Origin: a virus
DNA: 39,598 nucleotides
Virus record (IMG/VR): IMGVR_UViG_3300008952_000119
Span: 1 to 39,598 of that record
Reading direction: 5' to 3' (one strand)
Of this stretch, positions 8,622-15,706 are shown piece by piece. The notes below the pieces were generated by a model, which was given only the letters and a program-made list of their open reading frames with translations, had not been told where the DNA came from and searched no databases. The position numbers were made by a program, and so were the translations under genes. Position 1 is the stretch's first letter. Each line of letters begins with the position of its first letter.

Positions 8622-10106
8622 TTATTCAGGCTCGGAATCAGGAGCGCTAATTTGAGTGCGCAACGAATCTTGAATTTGAATTGTGTTCTCGATTGCTTTT
8701 TCCCCAGAACCAATGGCGCGGGATCTCTTTTCAAAAGTGAAATACTTAGTAATGTTTTCAGACAAGTCATGAGTGGCCGTAAACATTGCGGTGAGTTCTC
8801 CATTTAATTTATCCATATGCATTTCTGCGACCGCTTCAATTTGTTCGGGGGAATAAGCAAGAGTGCCTAGTTTCTTATAATCGACAAATCCAAAAGAACT
8901 AAGCTGGGGTGGACTGATCATCCATTGAGTGGTATGGCCCCCAGCTTCCGTCAATAGTGACCATTCTTCTAGAACTATTTCGGTCAAAGATTGTTGCATG
9001 TCTTCTTTATACAGCGCGCGTATTTCTTGTGGAGTGAGTCTCGCACCTTTGCGGCGCTTAGCGTCATAATACCGCTCCACTCGTTGTTTGGTAGTAAGCT
9101 CCTCCTCGCTTGGTGCGCGCATTGCTTGGCGCCATCCCGCATCCTCTGTGTCGGAAGCTTGTGGTGCGGCCGGCCTGTCATCACCAAACGGAGGGGCGTC
9201 GTCTATCCCCAACTCAGCCTGTCTTTTACGGCGCACTCTTTCGGAATATCCAGCCGTATGCTGCAACAACTTATACTTTTCATCCCAGGATGACGTAGCC
9301 TTCAGTTTCTCAATAGACTCTTCCGCAGAAAGCCGCGTCCCTACAATTTTAAACAAGCGGAGGCCCGCTGCTTTGCCGCGGCCTTTGGCCGATAATGTTA
9401 AGGCATCTATAAAATTGTCTTGAGTTAAAGTAAATTCCTCAATCGCAATTTTTTCACCGTCTTTGCGAGCTACCACATAAACCATACGACCGAACTCAGC
9501 TAAGCCATCCACAAGATTAGTATAGCTTCCTTCGATATTGGTTTTTAGGCCCAGTAACTTTAAACTAATAGGCAACGGATCATCACTTTCAGTAAAGGCA
9601 ATCAAGTCTTGAATTGGCAAGTTTCCCTTGGCAGACACTTCCCCTACTTGCTCCCCTTGTAACAACGCTGCGATGAACCCTTCGAACACAAAACCTGCAC
9701 TGGCAGCATTAAAGCTCGTAACAACCGCACTCAGGGATTCGAGAATGATAAGCGAGGAAATAATGCGCCTAGGCGACGTAATTTTATTATCGGGGGCTGC
9801 AATTTGTTGAAGAAAGGCTAGCTTTCCTTGAATAGTCCTTCCTCCTCCGACAACATTAAACAGGCGTTCGATTTGCGCGCGTTCCATCGACTCAGGATCT
9901 CCCCATGCTTCTGTGGGAGTGAATTTGGGCAACACTAATAAAAACTCTTTTCCCTTGGAAACCTTGGTGGACGCTTCGGTCACCACTACGTTATCATATA
10001 CTTGGTCCAATGTTTCCTCAATCAACTGCATAAGAGCCTGCGGATCCATCAGTTGATCCATTGTCTTGTTATATTCTTCTTTTAAAATCTGGGCCAATTC
10101 GGACAT
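8622..10106 (-). CDS. Hypothetical 494-aa protein with possible PD-(D/E)XK-like core
   Basis: No confident family is recognised. The N-terminal 45 residues are helical (ELAQILKEEYNKTMDQLMD...). A central segment at about residues 135-195 reads FVFEGFIAALLQG, then NLPIQDLIAF, then ISLKLLG. The order E...D...(S)xK on strands resembles a PD-(D/E)XK nuclease core with the acidic residue before Lys changed to Ser. From about residue 290 the protein is charged and Pro-rich, then continues with helices that include an LTEIVLEEWSLLTEAGG stretch like those of phage structural or scaffold proteins. It lies between clpP-like and groEL genes and is followed by the groEL promoter. It could be a nuclease or a virion component. 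Confidence 0.7.
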   Translation of the reverse strand: MSELAQILKEEYNKTMDQLMDPQALMQLIEETLDQVYDNVVVTEASTKVSKGKEFLLVLPKFTPTEAWGDPESMERAQIERLFNVVGGGRTIQGKLAFLQQIAAPDNKITSPRRIISSLIILESLSAVVTSFNAASAGFVFEGFIAALLQGEQVGEVSAKGNLPIQDLIAFTESDDPLPISLKLLGLKTNIEGSYTNLVDGLAEFGRMVYVVARKDGEKIAIEEFTLTQDNFIDALTLSAKGRGKAAGLRLFKIVGTRLSAEESIEKLKATSSWDEKYKLLQHTAGYSERVRRKRQAELGIDDAPPFGDDRPAAPQASDTEDAGWRQAMRAPSEEELTTKQRVERYYDAKRRKGARLTPQEIRALYKEDMQQSLTEIVLEEWSLLTEAGGHTTQWMISPPQLSSFGFVDYKKLGTLAYSPEQIEAVAEMHMDKLNGELTAMFTATHDLSENITKYFTFEKRSRAIGSGEKAIENTIQIQDSLRTQISAPDSEPE

Positions 10107-10118
10107 CTCATCTTTTCC

Positions 10119-10760
10119 TTATATAATAATATCAGCAATACCTAGCTCGACTGCTTCTTCTGCTGATAAATAGACATTAACTTTGCGTTCGAGCATCTTT
10201 TTCAATCGTGATTTGGTCAGTTTTGTTTCGGATACTAAACAATCAATGAACATTTGTTGTAGTTGCTCAATGGCTTCCATTTCATTTAACATGTTGTGCA
10301 AGTCTCCTTGGTTGCCTCCGACGACTGAATGGATCATGATCCGACAGTTCTTTGCAATCTTGCGTTCGCCTTCGGTGCCGGCAGCCAAGATTAATACTCC
10401 CGCCGACATTACCTTGCCAAGCCCAACAGTATGAAGAGGCGTGCGTTCACGTACCACCCTCATTACATCATACAGGGCAAACATATCGTCAGCGGAGCCT
10501 CCGTAGGTAGAGATATAAAAATCGATAGGTTCTATATCTTTGGGGTCTTTGTGTTTATTAAGATCATTAGCATACAAAAGCGCATGCACTAATTCTCCTA
10601 TTTTTTCTTCTACTACTTCTGCGAATAATCCTACCATAGGAGCCGCTTCTTGCTCGGGCTCTTTTAATTGCGAAGGATCAAAAAAAATTAAATTCTTTTC
10701 TTCTTCTTCCTCCAAGTCAGTGATAAAGGTGGTGAGCGCTTTCTTAATTCGTTTAATCAT
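10119..10760 (-). CDS. ClpP-like serine protease (paralogue 1, altered triad)
   Basis: This 213-aa protein is of ClpP length and fold. The nucleophile is S119 in GKVMSAGVLILAAG and the base is H144 in RIMIHSVVGG. The glycine-rich strand ISTYGGSADDM precedes them. The acidic triad residue, normally the Asp of the D-x-F-L-S segment, aligns with N195 in NVYLSAEEA, so the triad is Ser-His-Asn. The first 35 residues are a charged, Glu-rich extension. In phages such proteins can be prohead maturation proteases or regulatory proteases; no ClpX/ClpA partner is seen here. The start overlaps the upstream membrane-protein gene by 8 nt. Family membership is clear; activity is uncertain because of the Asn. 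Confidence 0.92.
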   Translation of the reverse strand: MIKRIKKALTTFITDLEEEEEKNLIFFDPSQLKEPEQEAAPMVGLFAEVVEEKIGELVHALLYANDLNKHKDPKDIEPIDFYISTYGGSADDMFALYDVMRVVRERTPLHTVGLGKVMSAGVLILAAGTEGERKIAKNCRIMIHSVVGGNQGDLHNMLNEMEAIEQLQQMFIDCLVSETKLTKSRLKKMLERKVNVYLSAEEAVELGIADIII

Positions 10761-11160
10761 GGGGGCCTCTCATTAAAAACTGTAGGGCGAAATCTTTGTT
10801 GGCTTCTAGGTATCTCATTGCACCTTCCCAATCATTAAAATCCAATATTCGATCAAAAGGAGGAGGGTGCAGTTGCACCAGCATTGTGACGGCTTTCTTC
10901 TTATAGTACGTTAATTCTTCTTCCATCTGATAGGAAAAAGCCGTGATATTGTGGTGGGACTCTTGCGATTCTACCATTTTTTCCATGCGGTAGGCTTTAG
11001 CAAAATAAAAGTCTTCGATTGCTCGGGCAAGAATAGACGTAGCCACCACTTGCGCAGCTTTGATAAGAAGAAGACTAGTACGAGTAGACTTAATAAAGTA
11101 AAGAAGCTTGCAAGTTATGTATCCGAAGATAAAGGTTAATGTAAAGACACCCCATTCCAC
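10753..11160 (-). CDS. Hypothetical membrane-anchored protein, 135 aa, GTG start
   Basis: One N-terminal membrane segment (about residues 3-24, WGVFTLTFIFGYITCKLLYF) is followed by a mostly helical soluble part rich in charged residues. The start is a GTG at 11158-11160, supported by an AGGAG site 6 nt upstream. It is the first gene after a strong promoter and a leader hairpin. It overlaps the ClpP-like gene by 8 nt, so the two are probably made together. No family is recognised. Confidence 0.7.
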   Translation of the reverse strand: MEWGVFTLTFIFGYITCKLLYFIKSTRTSLLLIKAAQVVATSILARAIEDFYFAKAYRMEKMVESQESHHNITAFSYQMEEELTYYKKKAVTMLVQLHPPPFDRILDFNDWEGAMRYLEANKDFALQFLMRGPHD

Positions 11161-11187
11161 TATCGTCTCCTATCGGTAAAACAAATC

Positions 11188-11215
11188 GACCACCAGAGCT
11201 TACACCCTAGTGGTC
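11188..11215 (-). promoter_or_regulatory. Leader mRNA hairpin
   Basis: A 9-bp stem (GACCACTAG pairing with CTGGTGGTC, one G-U pair) encloses a 10-nt loop. It starts directly after the -10 box, so it would form at or near the 5' end of the transcript. A role in mRNA stability or as a protein-binding site is inference. Confidence 0.6.
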
Positions 11216-11244
11216 AATATAACTGCTCGTAAGGTTGTTGTCAA
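11216..11244 (-). promoter_or_regulatory. Sigma70 promoter upstream of the membrane protein/clpP unit
   Basis: TTGACA (11239-11244), a 17-nt spacer and TATATT (11216-11221), with GT directly before the -10. It occupies the 87-nt gap downstream of the acidic protein gene. Confidence 0.9.
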
Positions 11245-11247
11245 GTT

Positions 11248-12087
11248 TTATTTTGCTGTTAAACGATTGAAGATACGTTCAGCCAATTGATTGGCCATAT
11301 CTTCGCTCTTCTGGTCCGCCATCAAGCGCGCTGCTACGCGGCGAGACACTTCAGCTACAATCTCTTCTTGATTAAGCTCTTCCATCTGCGCGCGAGTTTC
11401 ACCAGCGCGACCGGCATCATATGCGCTATCTTGGGTTTGATCACCACACTCTACACGGTTGCCGTCAGAATCATAGCATTTCTTCCCAGCGCGCTGAGTA
11501 CGAGGGGAGCGAGGGTCTGGAGCCTTAGCTGCAGCATACGCCTCATCGATATCCTCTTCCTCTTCCTTCAACCAGCGGCCTGTAGCCTTGTTCGCCACAT
11601 CGCTCCGGTCTTGCTTGCCGGCCTTCGTGGAAGAAGCTGCTCCGGATGCCTTGGGAGTGTTCCAACCCTCCTGATATAAATCAGAGTTGCCGGGTACCTC
11701 TTCTTCGGCGCCAAATTCCATTTCGACGTCATCGCCAGGGCCTTCTAATTCTGCTGCGCCGACTTCAAGTTCTTCTTCACCCCCTTCTTCGCCGTCTACG
11801 CCTAAGTCCATGTCTACGCCATGTTGTTCGCCCCAGTCTTGAATGTGTTGGAGCAAGTCCACAACGAGTTCTTCAGCTTCTCCGCCTTCCTCGCCTTCCA
11901 TACCTGCGTCATCAAGCGGAACCTCGTCCTCAACGGCTCCTACTTCTAATTCATCTTCGACTTCTAATTCGTCTTCTTGTTCATCTAGCGGATTATTGGT
12001 AAAATAATTCTCACTTAATGGAGCGAGATCGGCTAGTTTCATGAATTTCCTAACCTCGCCCTCTGTTAACAGTTTGTTACGAGCCAT
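11248..12087 (-). CDS. Highly acidic protein, probable virion scaffold/structural protein
   Basis: This 279-aa protein opens with a conserved-looking helical motif (LLTEGEVRKFMKLADLAPLSENYF), then has about 110 residues of Glu/Asp/Gly-rich low complexity (repeats around ELEVEDELEVGAVEDE). A charged linker and a C-terminal helix (residues 235-278, QEEIVAEVSRRVAARLMADQ...) end the protein. The short N-terminal motif resembles those of phage virion or prohead core proteins, and the extreme acidity fits a scaffold; both points are inference. No TTGACA promoter precedes it; an ACTATTTAT element lies 39 nt before the ATG, as for the 1215-aa gene. The + strand frame over it is an Arg/Leu-rich artefact. 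Confidence 0.75.
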   Translation of the reverse strand: MARNKLLTEGEVRKFMKLADLAPLSENYFTNNPLDEQEDELEVEDELEVGAVEDEVPLDDAGMEGEEGGEAEELVVDLLQHIQDWGEQHGVDMDLGVDGEEGGEEELEVGAAELEGPGDDVEMEFGAEEEVPGNSDLYQEGWNTPKASGAASSTKAGKQDRSDVANKATGRWLKEEEEDIDEAYAAAKAPDPRSPRTQRAGKKCYDSDGNRVECGDQTQDSAYDAGRAGETRAQMEELNQEEIVAEVSRRVAARLMADQKSEDMANQLAERIFNRLTAK

Positions 12088-12152
12088 TTAATTTTCTCCT
12101 TGAGCATATAGATGCTAACTCAAAAATAAATAGTAATCTCTTTCAATAAAGT

Positions 12153-12172
12153 CCAAAAAAACGAGTTTTTTA
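12153..12172 (-). terminator. Weak A/T hairpin, possible terminator
   Basis: Starting within the stop codon of the upstream gene, the minus strand reads six A, CTCG, then seven T. This can form a 6-bp A-T stem with a four-base loop and a U tract. It is weak and may be only an A/T-rich spacer. Confidence 0.25.
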
Positions 12173-12496
12173 TAAGTCGGGGTGCTCTTTGGCAATCACG
12201 TCAAATATATCTACTAGCTGCTGGTCCGATAATCCTAAGTCCTGCGCCCGTTGTGTGCCGGCATTTCGCAGCCCGGCTGTTTTGGCTTTGCGTACTTTTG
12301 ATTGTGGCTTAACGTCATCAATATAAGACAAAATTCTATCGTCTTCTTCCAGATAAGCTGTGATAAGGTGACGAAAAAAAGCGGATTGCGTCAAGCCGTC
12401 CTGACGCAGTTTTATAATCAATTTTGCTTGGCGGTGGTCGTTGTCTGTAAACACAATCTTCTTGGTTAGTTTGCCATAATCAATCTCATTGGACAT
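12170..12496 (-). CDS. Ribbon-helix-helix-like protein, 108 aa
   Basis: A short strand (KKIVFTDND) followed by two helices (HRQAKLIIKLRQDGLTQSAFFRHLITAYLEED) gives the layout of a ribbon-helix-helix DNA-binding domain at about residues 12-55. A basic linker (KVRKAKTAGLRNAG) and a C-terminal helix follow. I place the start at the ATG at 12494-12496, because the GAGG site is 8 nt away from it but only 2 nt from the ATG at 12502. The start shares bases with the stop of the upstream IMPDH-family gene. A role as phage transcription regulator is plausible but unproven. Confidence 0.65.
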   Translation of the reverse strand: MSNEIDYGKLTKKIVFTDNDHRQAKLIIKLRQDGLTQSAFFRHLITAYLEEDDRILSYIDDVKPQSKVRKAKTAGLRNAGTQRAQDLGLSDQQLVDIFDVIAKEHPDL

Positions 12497-13524
12497 TACC
12501 ATTTCCTCGTTAAAATATGCGTGTTGCTTTCAGACAGGCCCGATGGACTTTGACGAACATATTCAGCCTTAAGCTGCAGTTCTTCTATGGAACGCGCGCC
12601 GGAATATGAAAGTCCCGAACGGATTCCCCGATCCACATCCTCTAGGATAGCCTTCACGCGACCTTGATAAGGCACTCGTGCAGACACGCCCTCAAGAGAG
12701 GTATATTTCCCGCGCCATTCGGTTTGCGCTTCTTTGCTGGCCATGCCTCGATAAGACTTCCACGTACTACCATCAGTATCTCGTTGAATTTCCCCGGGAG
12801 CTTCCGTAGTGCCCGCCAACAAGGAGCCGCACATCACCGCGTCAGCGCCGCATGCCAAAGCTTTTACAATGTCGCCGGAGTTTTTTATGCCGCCATCAGC
12901 TACAATAGTAACGTCTCGGTCTGTTTGAGAACAATCGAGAATCGTTTGCAAGCCGGGGAGACCGTGGCCGGTTTGAATCCGAGTAGAACAGATAGAGCCG
13001 CCGCCAATATTGCAACGTACTGAGTCGGCGCCCCAATCCGCTAGATCATTAATGCCTTCCAGCGTAGCAACGTTTCCTGCCATAATATGAAAGTTGTCTC
13101 CAAAAATTGCTCGCAGGGACTGAAGGGCGCGCTTTACTAAGAGATGGTGACCATGTGCCACGTCAATGCATATAAAGGTTGCGCCGGCATCATAAGCGGC
13201 CGTCGCTCGGTCGATATATTCTCCAGTGACACCCACTGCGGCCCCTACATGGTCAAATTCACTGATAGTGTCGCTAGCGCGCTTAATATAGCGCTGTTGT
13301 TCAATAATGGTATTATATCGGTGTACTACGCCGGCCCCACCATGAGTGGCCATGGCGGTAGCCATGGATGCGCCGGTTACTGTATCCATCGGAGACGATA
13401 GGAGGGGTGCTTTAAGAACAAGGCCGTTTCCCAGATCGGCGGTAATGTCAATTTCGGTGCGCGATTCAATATCAGAGTATTGAGGGACGAGCAGAATGTC
13501 ATCATATGAAAGAGAGTTACTCAT
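12496..13524 (-). CDS. IMP dehydrogenase / GMP reductase family enzyme lacking CBS domains
   Basis: This 342-aa TIM-barrel enzyme carries SYDDILLVP at the N-terminus, the catalytic loop [15 protein letters not shown] with nucleophile C179, [16 protein letters not shown] (phosphate binding), and YRGMAS before the flap, ending with [11 protein letters not shown] and a [11 protein letters not shown] segment. The two CBS domains of bacterial IMPDH are absent (342 versus about 490 aa). The flap between YRGMAS and EG is short, which fits GMP reductase better, whereas the EG-x-x-x-R-V-P-Y segment recalls IMPDH. It therefore adjusts guanine nucleotide pools, but the direction is undecided. The ATG at 13524 is chosen over an upstream start because of an AAAGGA site. 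It is coupled to the thioredoxin gene. Confidence 0.9.
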   Translation of the reverse strand: MSNSLSYDDILLVPQYSDIESRTEIDITADLGNGLVLKAPLLSSPMDTVTGASMATAMATHGGAGVVHRYNTIIEQQRYIKRASDTISEFDHVGAAVGVTGEYIDRATAAYDAGATFICIDVAHGHHLLVKRALQSLRAIFGDNFHIMAGNVATLEGINDLADWGADSVRCNIGGGSICSTRIQTGHGLPGLQTILDCSQTDRDVTIVADGGIKNSGDIVKALACGADAVMCGSLLAGTTEAPGEIQRDTDGSTWKSYRGMASKEAQTEWRGKYTSLEGVSARVPYQGRVKAILEDVDRGIRSGLSYSGARSIEELQLKAEYVRQSPSGLSESNTHILTRKW

Positions 13525-13888
13525 TTTTTCCTTTCTCCACAAATTCTTTAATATCGTTGGTGTAAAACCATGTCATTTTGTTGGGCGGGTCTGGATCTTG
13601 GAGGTGCTGAATACTCAGTCGTTTATCCCCATTTTTTATCATGACGATGCTAGGCACTCCGTGGAATCCTAGGCGCCCTTCAATAGAAAGATCATCTTCA
13701 ATATTGAAAGCGAAAAAATGTAAATTTTCTCCCTCGTCATACTGGTTAGCAATGTCTTCGTAATAATCTTTTAAGCTATGGCAATAATGACAATTGTTGG
13801 CATAAAATTTAACAATGCATGTAGCCGTGTCTTCGAAGCGGCCTTCAATAAGTTTATGAAGCGCTTCTGTTGATAGTCGTTCAACCAT
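13517..13888 (-). CDS. Thioredoxin-like protein
   Basis: This 123-aa thioredoxin-fold protein has the redox motif C33-H-Y-C36 after the strand CIVKFYA and a cis-proline loop GVPSIVMIKNG. The acidic C-terminal helix and length match small phage thioredoxins or glutaredoxin-like proteins. The CHYC dipeptide differs from the CGPC of classical thioredoxin, suggesting a different redox potential. It could reduce the phage ribonucleotide reductase, whose C-terminal Cys pair needs a reductant; this is inference. It overlaps its neighbours by 8 nt on each side. Confidence 0.88.
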   Translation of the reverse strand: MVERLSTEALHKLIEGRFEDTATCIVKFYANNCHYCHSLKDYYEDIANQYDEGENLHFFAFNIEDDLSIEGRLGFHGVPSIVMIKNGDKRLSIQHLQDPDPPNKMTWFYTNDIKEFVEKGKNE

Positions 13889-14138
13889 ATTTCTCTATAA
13901 CCTTTTGTGTTTTTTCTAAGCAGTCCGGACAAAAGAGCCTTACTTGATTTGATTCTTCTCTCACTACCACTTGCCATGATGTTACCATATCTTTATTGCT
14001 CTTGTCAAATGCTTTTTCACAAGTATTGCATGCGGTGGGCAAGTGTTCAAAGAGGAAAATTTTTTGGGAAAGATTCCGCTCGTCTGGGGACAATTTCTTT
14101 TCTACTTTCTTCGCTTTTCTGCGTTGTTTTCTGTTCAT
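13881..14138 (-). CDS. Small zinc-ribbon-like protein, 85 aa
   Basis: A very basic N-terminus (MNRKQRRKAKKVEKK) precedes a pair of CxxC knuckles, CNTC at 37-40 and CPDC at 70-73, separated by 29 residues. This is the spacing of a zinc ribbon. It may bind nucleic acid or protein. No named family is recognised. It overlaps the thioredoxin gene by 8 nt. Confidence 0.7.
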   Translation of the reverse strand: MNRKQRRKAKKVEKKLSPDERNLSQKIFLFEHLPTACNTCEKAFDKSNKDMVTSWQVVVREESNQVRLFCPDCLEKTQKVIEKYG

Positions 14139-14456
14139 TTATAAATTCAATTCTAACCGGGCTGCGTCACTCAAGCGTTCGGGAGTCCAAGGGGGTTCAA
14201 ACACAATATTAATAATCGCCTTATCAATAGATTTTAATTCTTCTATTTTTGTTTTTACTTCCACCGGAAGGCTTTCGGCCACTGGGCAATTGGGAGAGGT
14301 CAAAGTCATCACAATTTCTACTCTTTTATTATCTTGGAGATTGATTTCATAAATCAACCCCAATTCATAAATACTAACCGGAATTTCAGGATCATAAATA
14401 CTCTGTAATACCCTTACAATCTCTTGCGCGCAAAGTGCTGCATTTTCTGTCTCCAT
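14139..14456 (-). CDS. SufT/MIP18-like (DUF59) Fe-S assembly protein
   Basis: Taking the ATG at 14454-14456 (TAATG with the upstream stop), the protein has 105 residues and is a single DUF59 domain. The signature is seen as IYDPEIPVSIYELGLIYEI, MTLTSPNCPVAE with the conserved C57, and the C-terminal FEPPWTPERLSDAARLELNL. Members include SufT and PaaD-like proteins, which help maturation of Fe-S proteins. No other Suf/Isc gene is nearby, so it would act on host machinery. An open frame extends 13 codons further upstream, but that would run into the methyltransferase gene. Confidence 0.9.
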   Translation of the reverse strand: METENAALCAQEIVRVLQSIYDPEIPVSIYELGLIYEINLQDNKRVEIVMTLTSPNCPVAESLPVEVKTKIEELKSIDKAIINIVFEPPWTPERLSDAARLELNL

Positions 14457-14941
14457 TACCGTGTCAACGCTCCCATGCGCGGATAATCGGCCCACCCATC
14501 AGGACGACTTCTAAACACCACCACAGCCGAGGGAAAGGGGGCACTATTGTTACTGTCTCCAAACTTAAGTCGGCCTTTAATGAAGAAAACCATCTCTGCT
14601 TTCATTACATAATTATGCCAATATTTTGTGTCAGTGCGCGCAGGGATCAACATCACTACCTTAGTGTCTGGATCTTGTGCTTCTTCATATCCTTTCTTGA
14701 TCCACTCTTCGATTCCTCGCCCGTAGGGAGGATTGACAAAGACTGTGTGGCCTTGCCAGCTTTTCTCCAAGCCGTTTTCAGTCGGAGTATAGAAGTTGGC
14801 ACACTTAGTGTTGTAAGGGGTGGCGCACGGATCTAAATCAAAAGGCCCAAATCTCCAATCTAGTTTCTTAAAAAAGTCATCGGGAGTTGCCCATTCACCA
14901 GTTGTGCTGGCAAACATTACTTTTTGTGTGGCTTGGTTCAT
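14456..14941 (-). CDS. Phage-type DNA N6-adenine methyltransferase
   Basis: This 161-aa protein matches the phage Dam family (DNA N-6-adenine methyltransferase, PF05869 type). Features are WATPDDFFKKLDWRFGPFDLDPCA near residues 17-40, the YTPTENGL segment, and catalytic N70-P-P-Y73 followed by GRGIEEW. A hydrophobic strand VVMLIPARTDTKYWH and a SAVVVFR strand complete the core. It should modify phage DNA, probably against host restriction. It is intact, unlike the degenerate Dam-like protein at 5434-6183. The start overlaps the dUTPase stop (ATGA). Confidence 0.93.
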   Translation of the reverse strand: MNQATQKVMFASTTGEWATPDDFFKKLDWRFGPFDLDPCATPYNTKCANFYTPTENGLEKSWQGHTVFVNPPYGRGIEEWIKKGYEEAQDPDTKVVMLIPARTDTKYWHNYVMKAEMVFFIKGRLKFGDSNNSAPFPSAVVVFRSRPDGWADYPRMGALTR

Positions 14942-15396
14942 CCTGTACTCCCTAGGGCTCCGTCGCCCCTGTCGCTGATGGTCATCGGATAGTCATTATA
15001 CAGCGCCTCTGTGGCTGTCTCTTGCGGTCGAAAATGTACTACGGGGGTCAGCACCAGTTGTGCAATTTTTGTGCCCGGCGCAACATATTGAGTATTGGAA
15101 CCCACATTGTGAAGGTTAATAAACACCTCTCCTTCGTAGCCTGAATCAACCACGCATGCCCCTACAACAAGGCTGCGCTTTGCAGCCATTCCAGATCGAT
15201 TCTTCACTTCAAGCATATACCCGTGGGGTACTTCAAACTTTAAACCTGTGGATAAAATCCGGCTGTCTCCTGGTTGGAGACGACATTTATCCTCGGTATT
15301 CTCGGGACAGTAATAAACGTCTAAACCCGCATCCGAGGGGTTTGCGCGGGTTGGGGTCGTAACCCCTTCCCGCACCTTTGAGTATCGTATAATCAT
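14938..15396 (-). CDS. dut: dUTP diphosphatase (dUTPase)
   Basis: All five trimeric dUTPase motifs are present in 152 residues: SDAGLDVY (21-28), NRSGMAAKR (66-74) with the catalytic-site serine, GACVVDSGYEGEV (79-91) with the catalytic Asp, PGTKIAQLV (107-115), and the C-terminal RGDGALGSTG (143-152). The enzyme hydrolyses dUTP to dUMP and PPi, keeping uracil out of phage DNA and feeding dTMP synthesis. The C-terminal motif has A-L in place of the usual G-F. The stop overlaps the methyltransferase start by ATGA. Confidence 0.96.
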   Translation of the reverse strand: MIIRYSKVREGVTTPTRANPSDAGLDVYYCPENTEDKCRLQPGDSRILSTGLKFEVPHGYMLEVKNRSGMAAKRSLVVGACVVDSGYEGEVFINLHNVGSNTQYVAPGTKIAQLVLTPVVHFRPQETATEALYNDYPMTISDRGDGALGSTG

Positions 15397-15647
15397 GGGG
15401 TAGGCTTTCCTCCGCTAATCATTTCAAAATTCTCCACCACTTCATCAATGTTAAACTTTCCTTTGTAAAGACGATATGCCTTTACTGCTGCTCTAATCTC
15501 ATCCGTATTGAGCCAGCTATTCTCGCGGTACTCTGACCGCAGGTCGCGACGTTGATCCTTATAGGGTTCCATCGCCTCTTCAATTGCTGCCAGTGAGCGA
15601 ATATACTCCTTGACATATCTCTTTTTCTCTTCGTGTGAATTGGCCAC
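15393..15647 (-). CDS. Hypothetical coiled-coil protein, 84 aa, GTG start
   Basis: A charged helical protein (YVKEYIRSLAAIEEAMEPYKDQRRDLRSEY) followed by WLNTDEIRAAVKAYRLYKGKFNIDE. It has no recognised family. The pattern of Glu/Arg helix, W-L-x-x-x-E-I and Y-R-x-Y-K resembles small phage proteins of unknown function. The GTG at 15645-15647 is supported by AAAGGAGG five nt upstream and is the first start after a strong promoter. It overlaps dut by ATGA. Confidence 0.7.
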   Translation of the reverse strand: MANSHEEKKRYVKEYIRSLAAIEEAMEPYKDQRRDLRSEYRENSWLNTDEIRAAVKAYRLYKGKFNIDEVVENFEMISGGKPTP

Positions 15648-15671
15648 ACTTGCCTCCTTTGTTACTCTATT

Positions 15672-15700
15672 AATATAACAAATAATTCGGTGGATGTCAA
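15672..15700 (-). promoter_or_regulatory. Sigma70 promoter for the dut/methyltransferase/sufT-like/guaB-like operon
   Basis: TTGACA (15695-15700), a 17-nt spacer and TATATT (15672-15677) preceded by GT. It lies in the 59-nt gap downstream of the J-domain gene and would drive the run of overlapping genes from 15647 to about 12170. Confidence 0.92.
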
Positions 15701-15706
15701 GTAGTT

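Noticed and set aside
11646-12002. Long + strand open frame rich in Arg and Leu over the acidic protein gene
   Set aside because: It is the antisense of Glu/Asp codons (CTC, TTC), has no ribosome-binding site and no domain, and no other + strand gene exists in the window.
13985-14015. TTGACA in the zinc-ribbon gene
   Set aside because: No -10 box is found at 16-18 nt downstream; it is codons for Phe-Asp-Lys.
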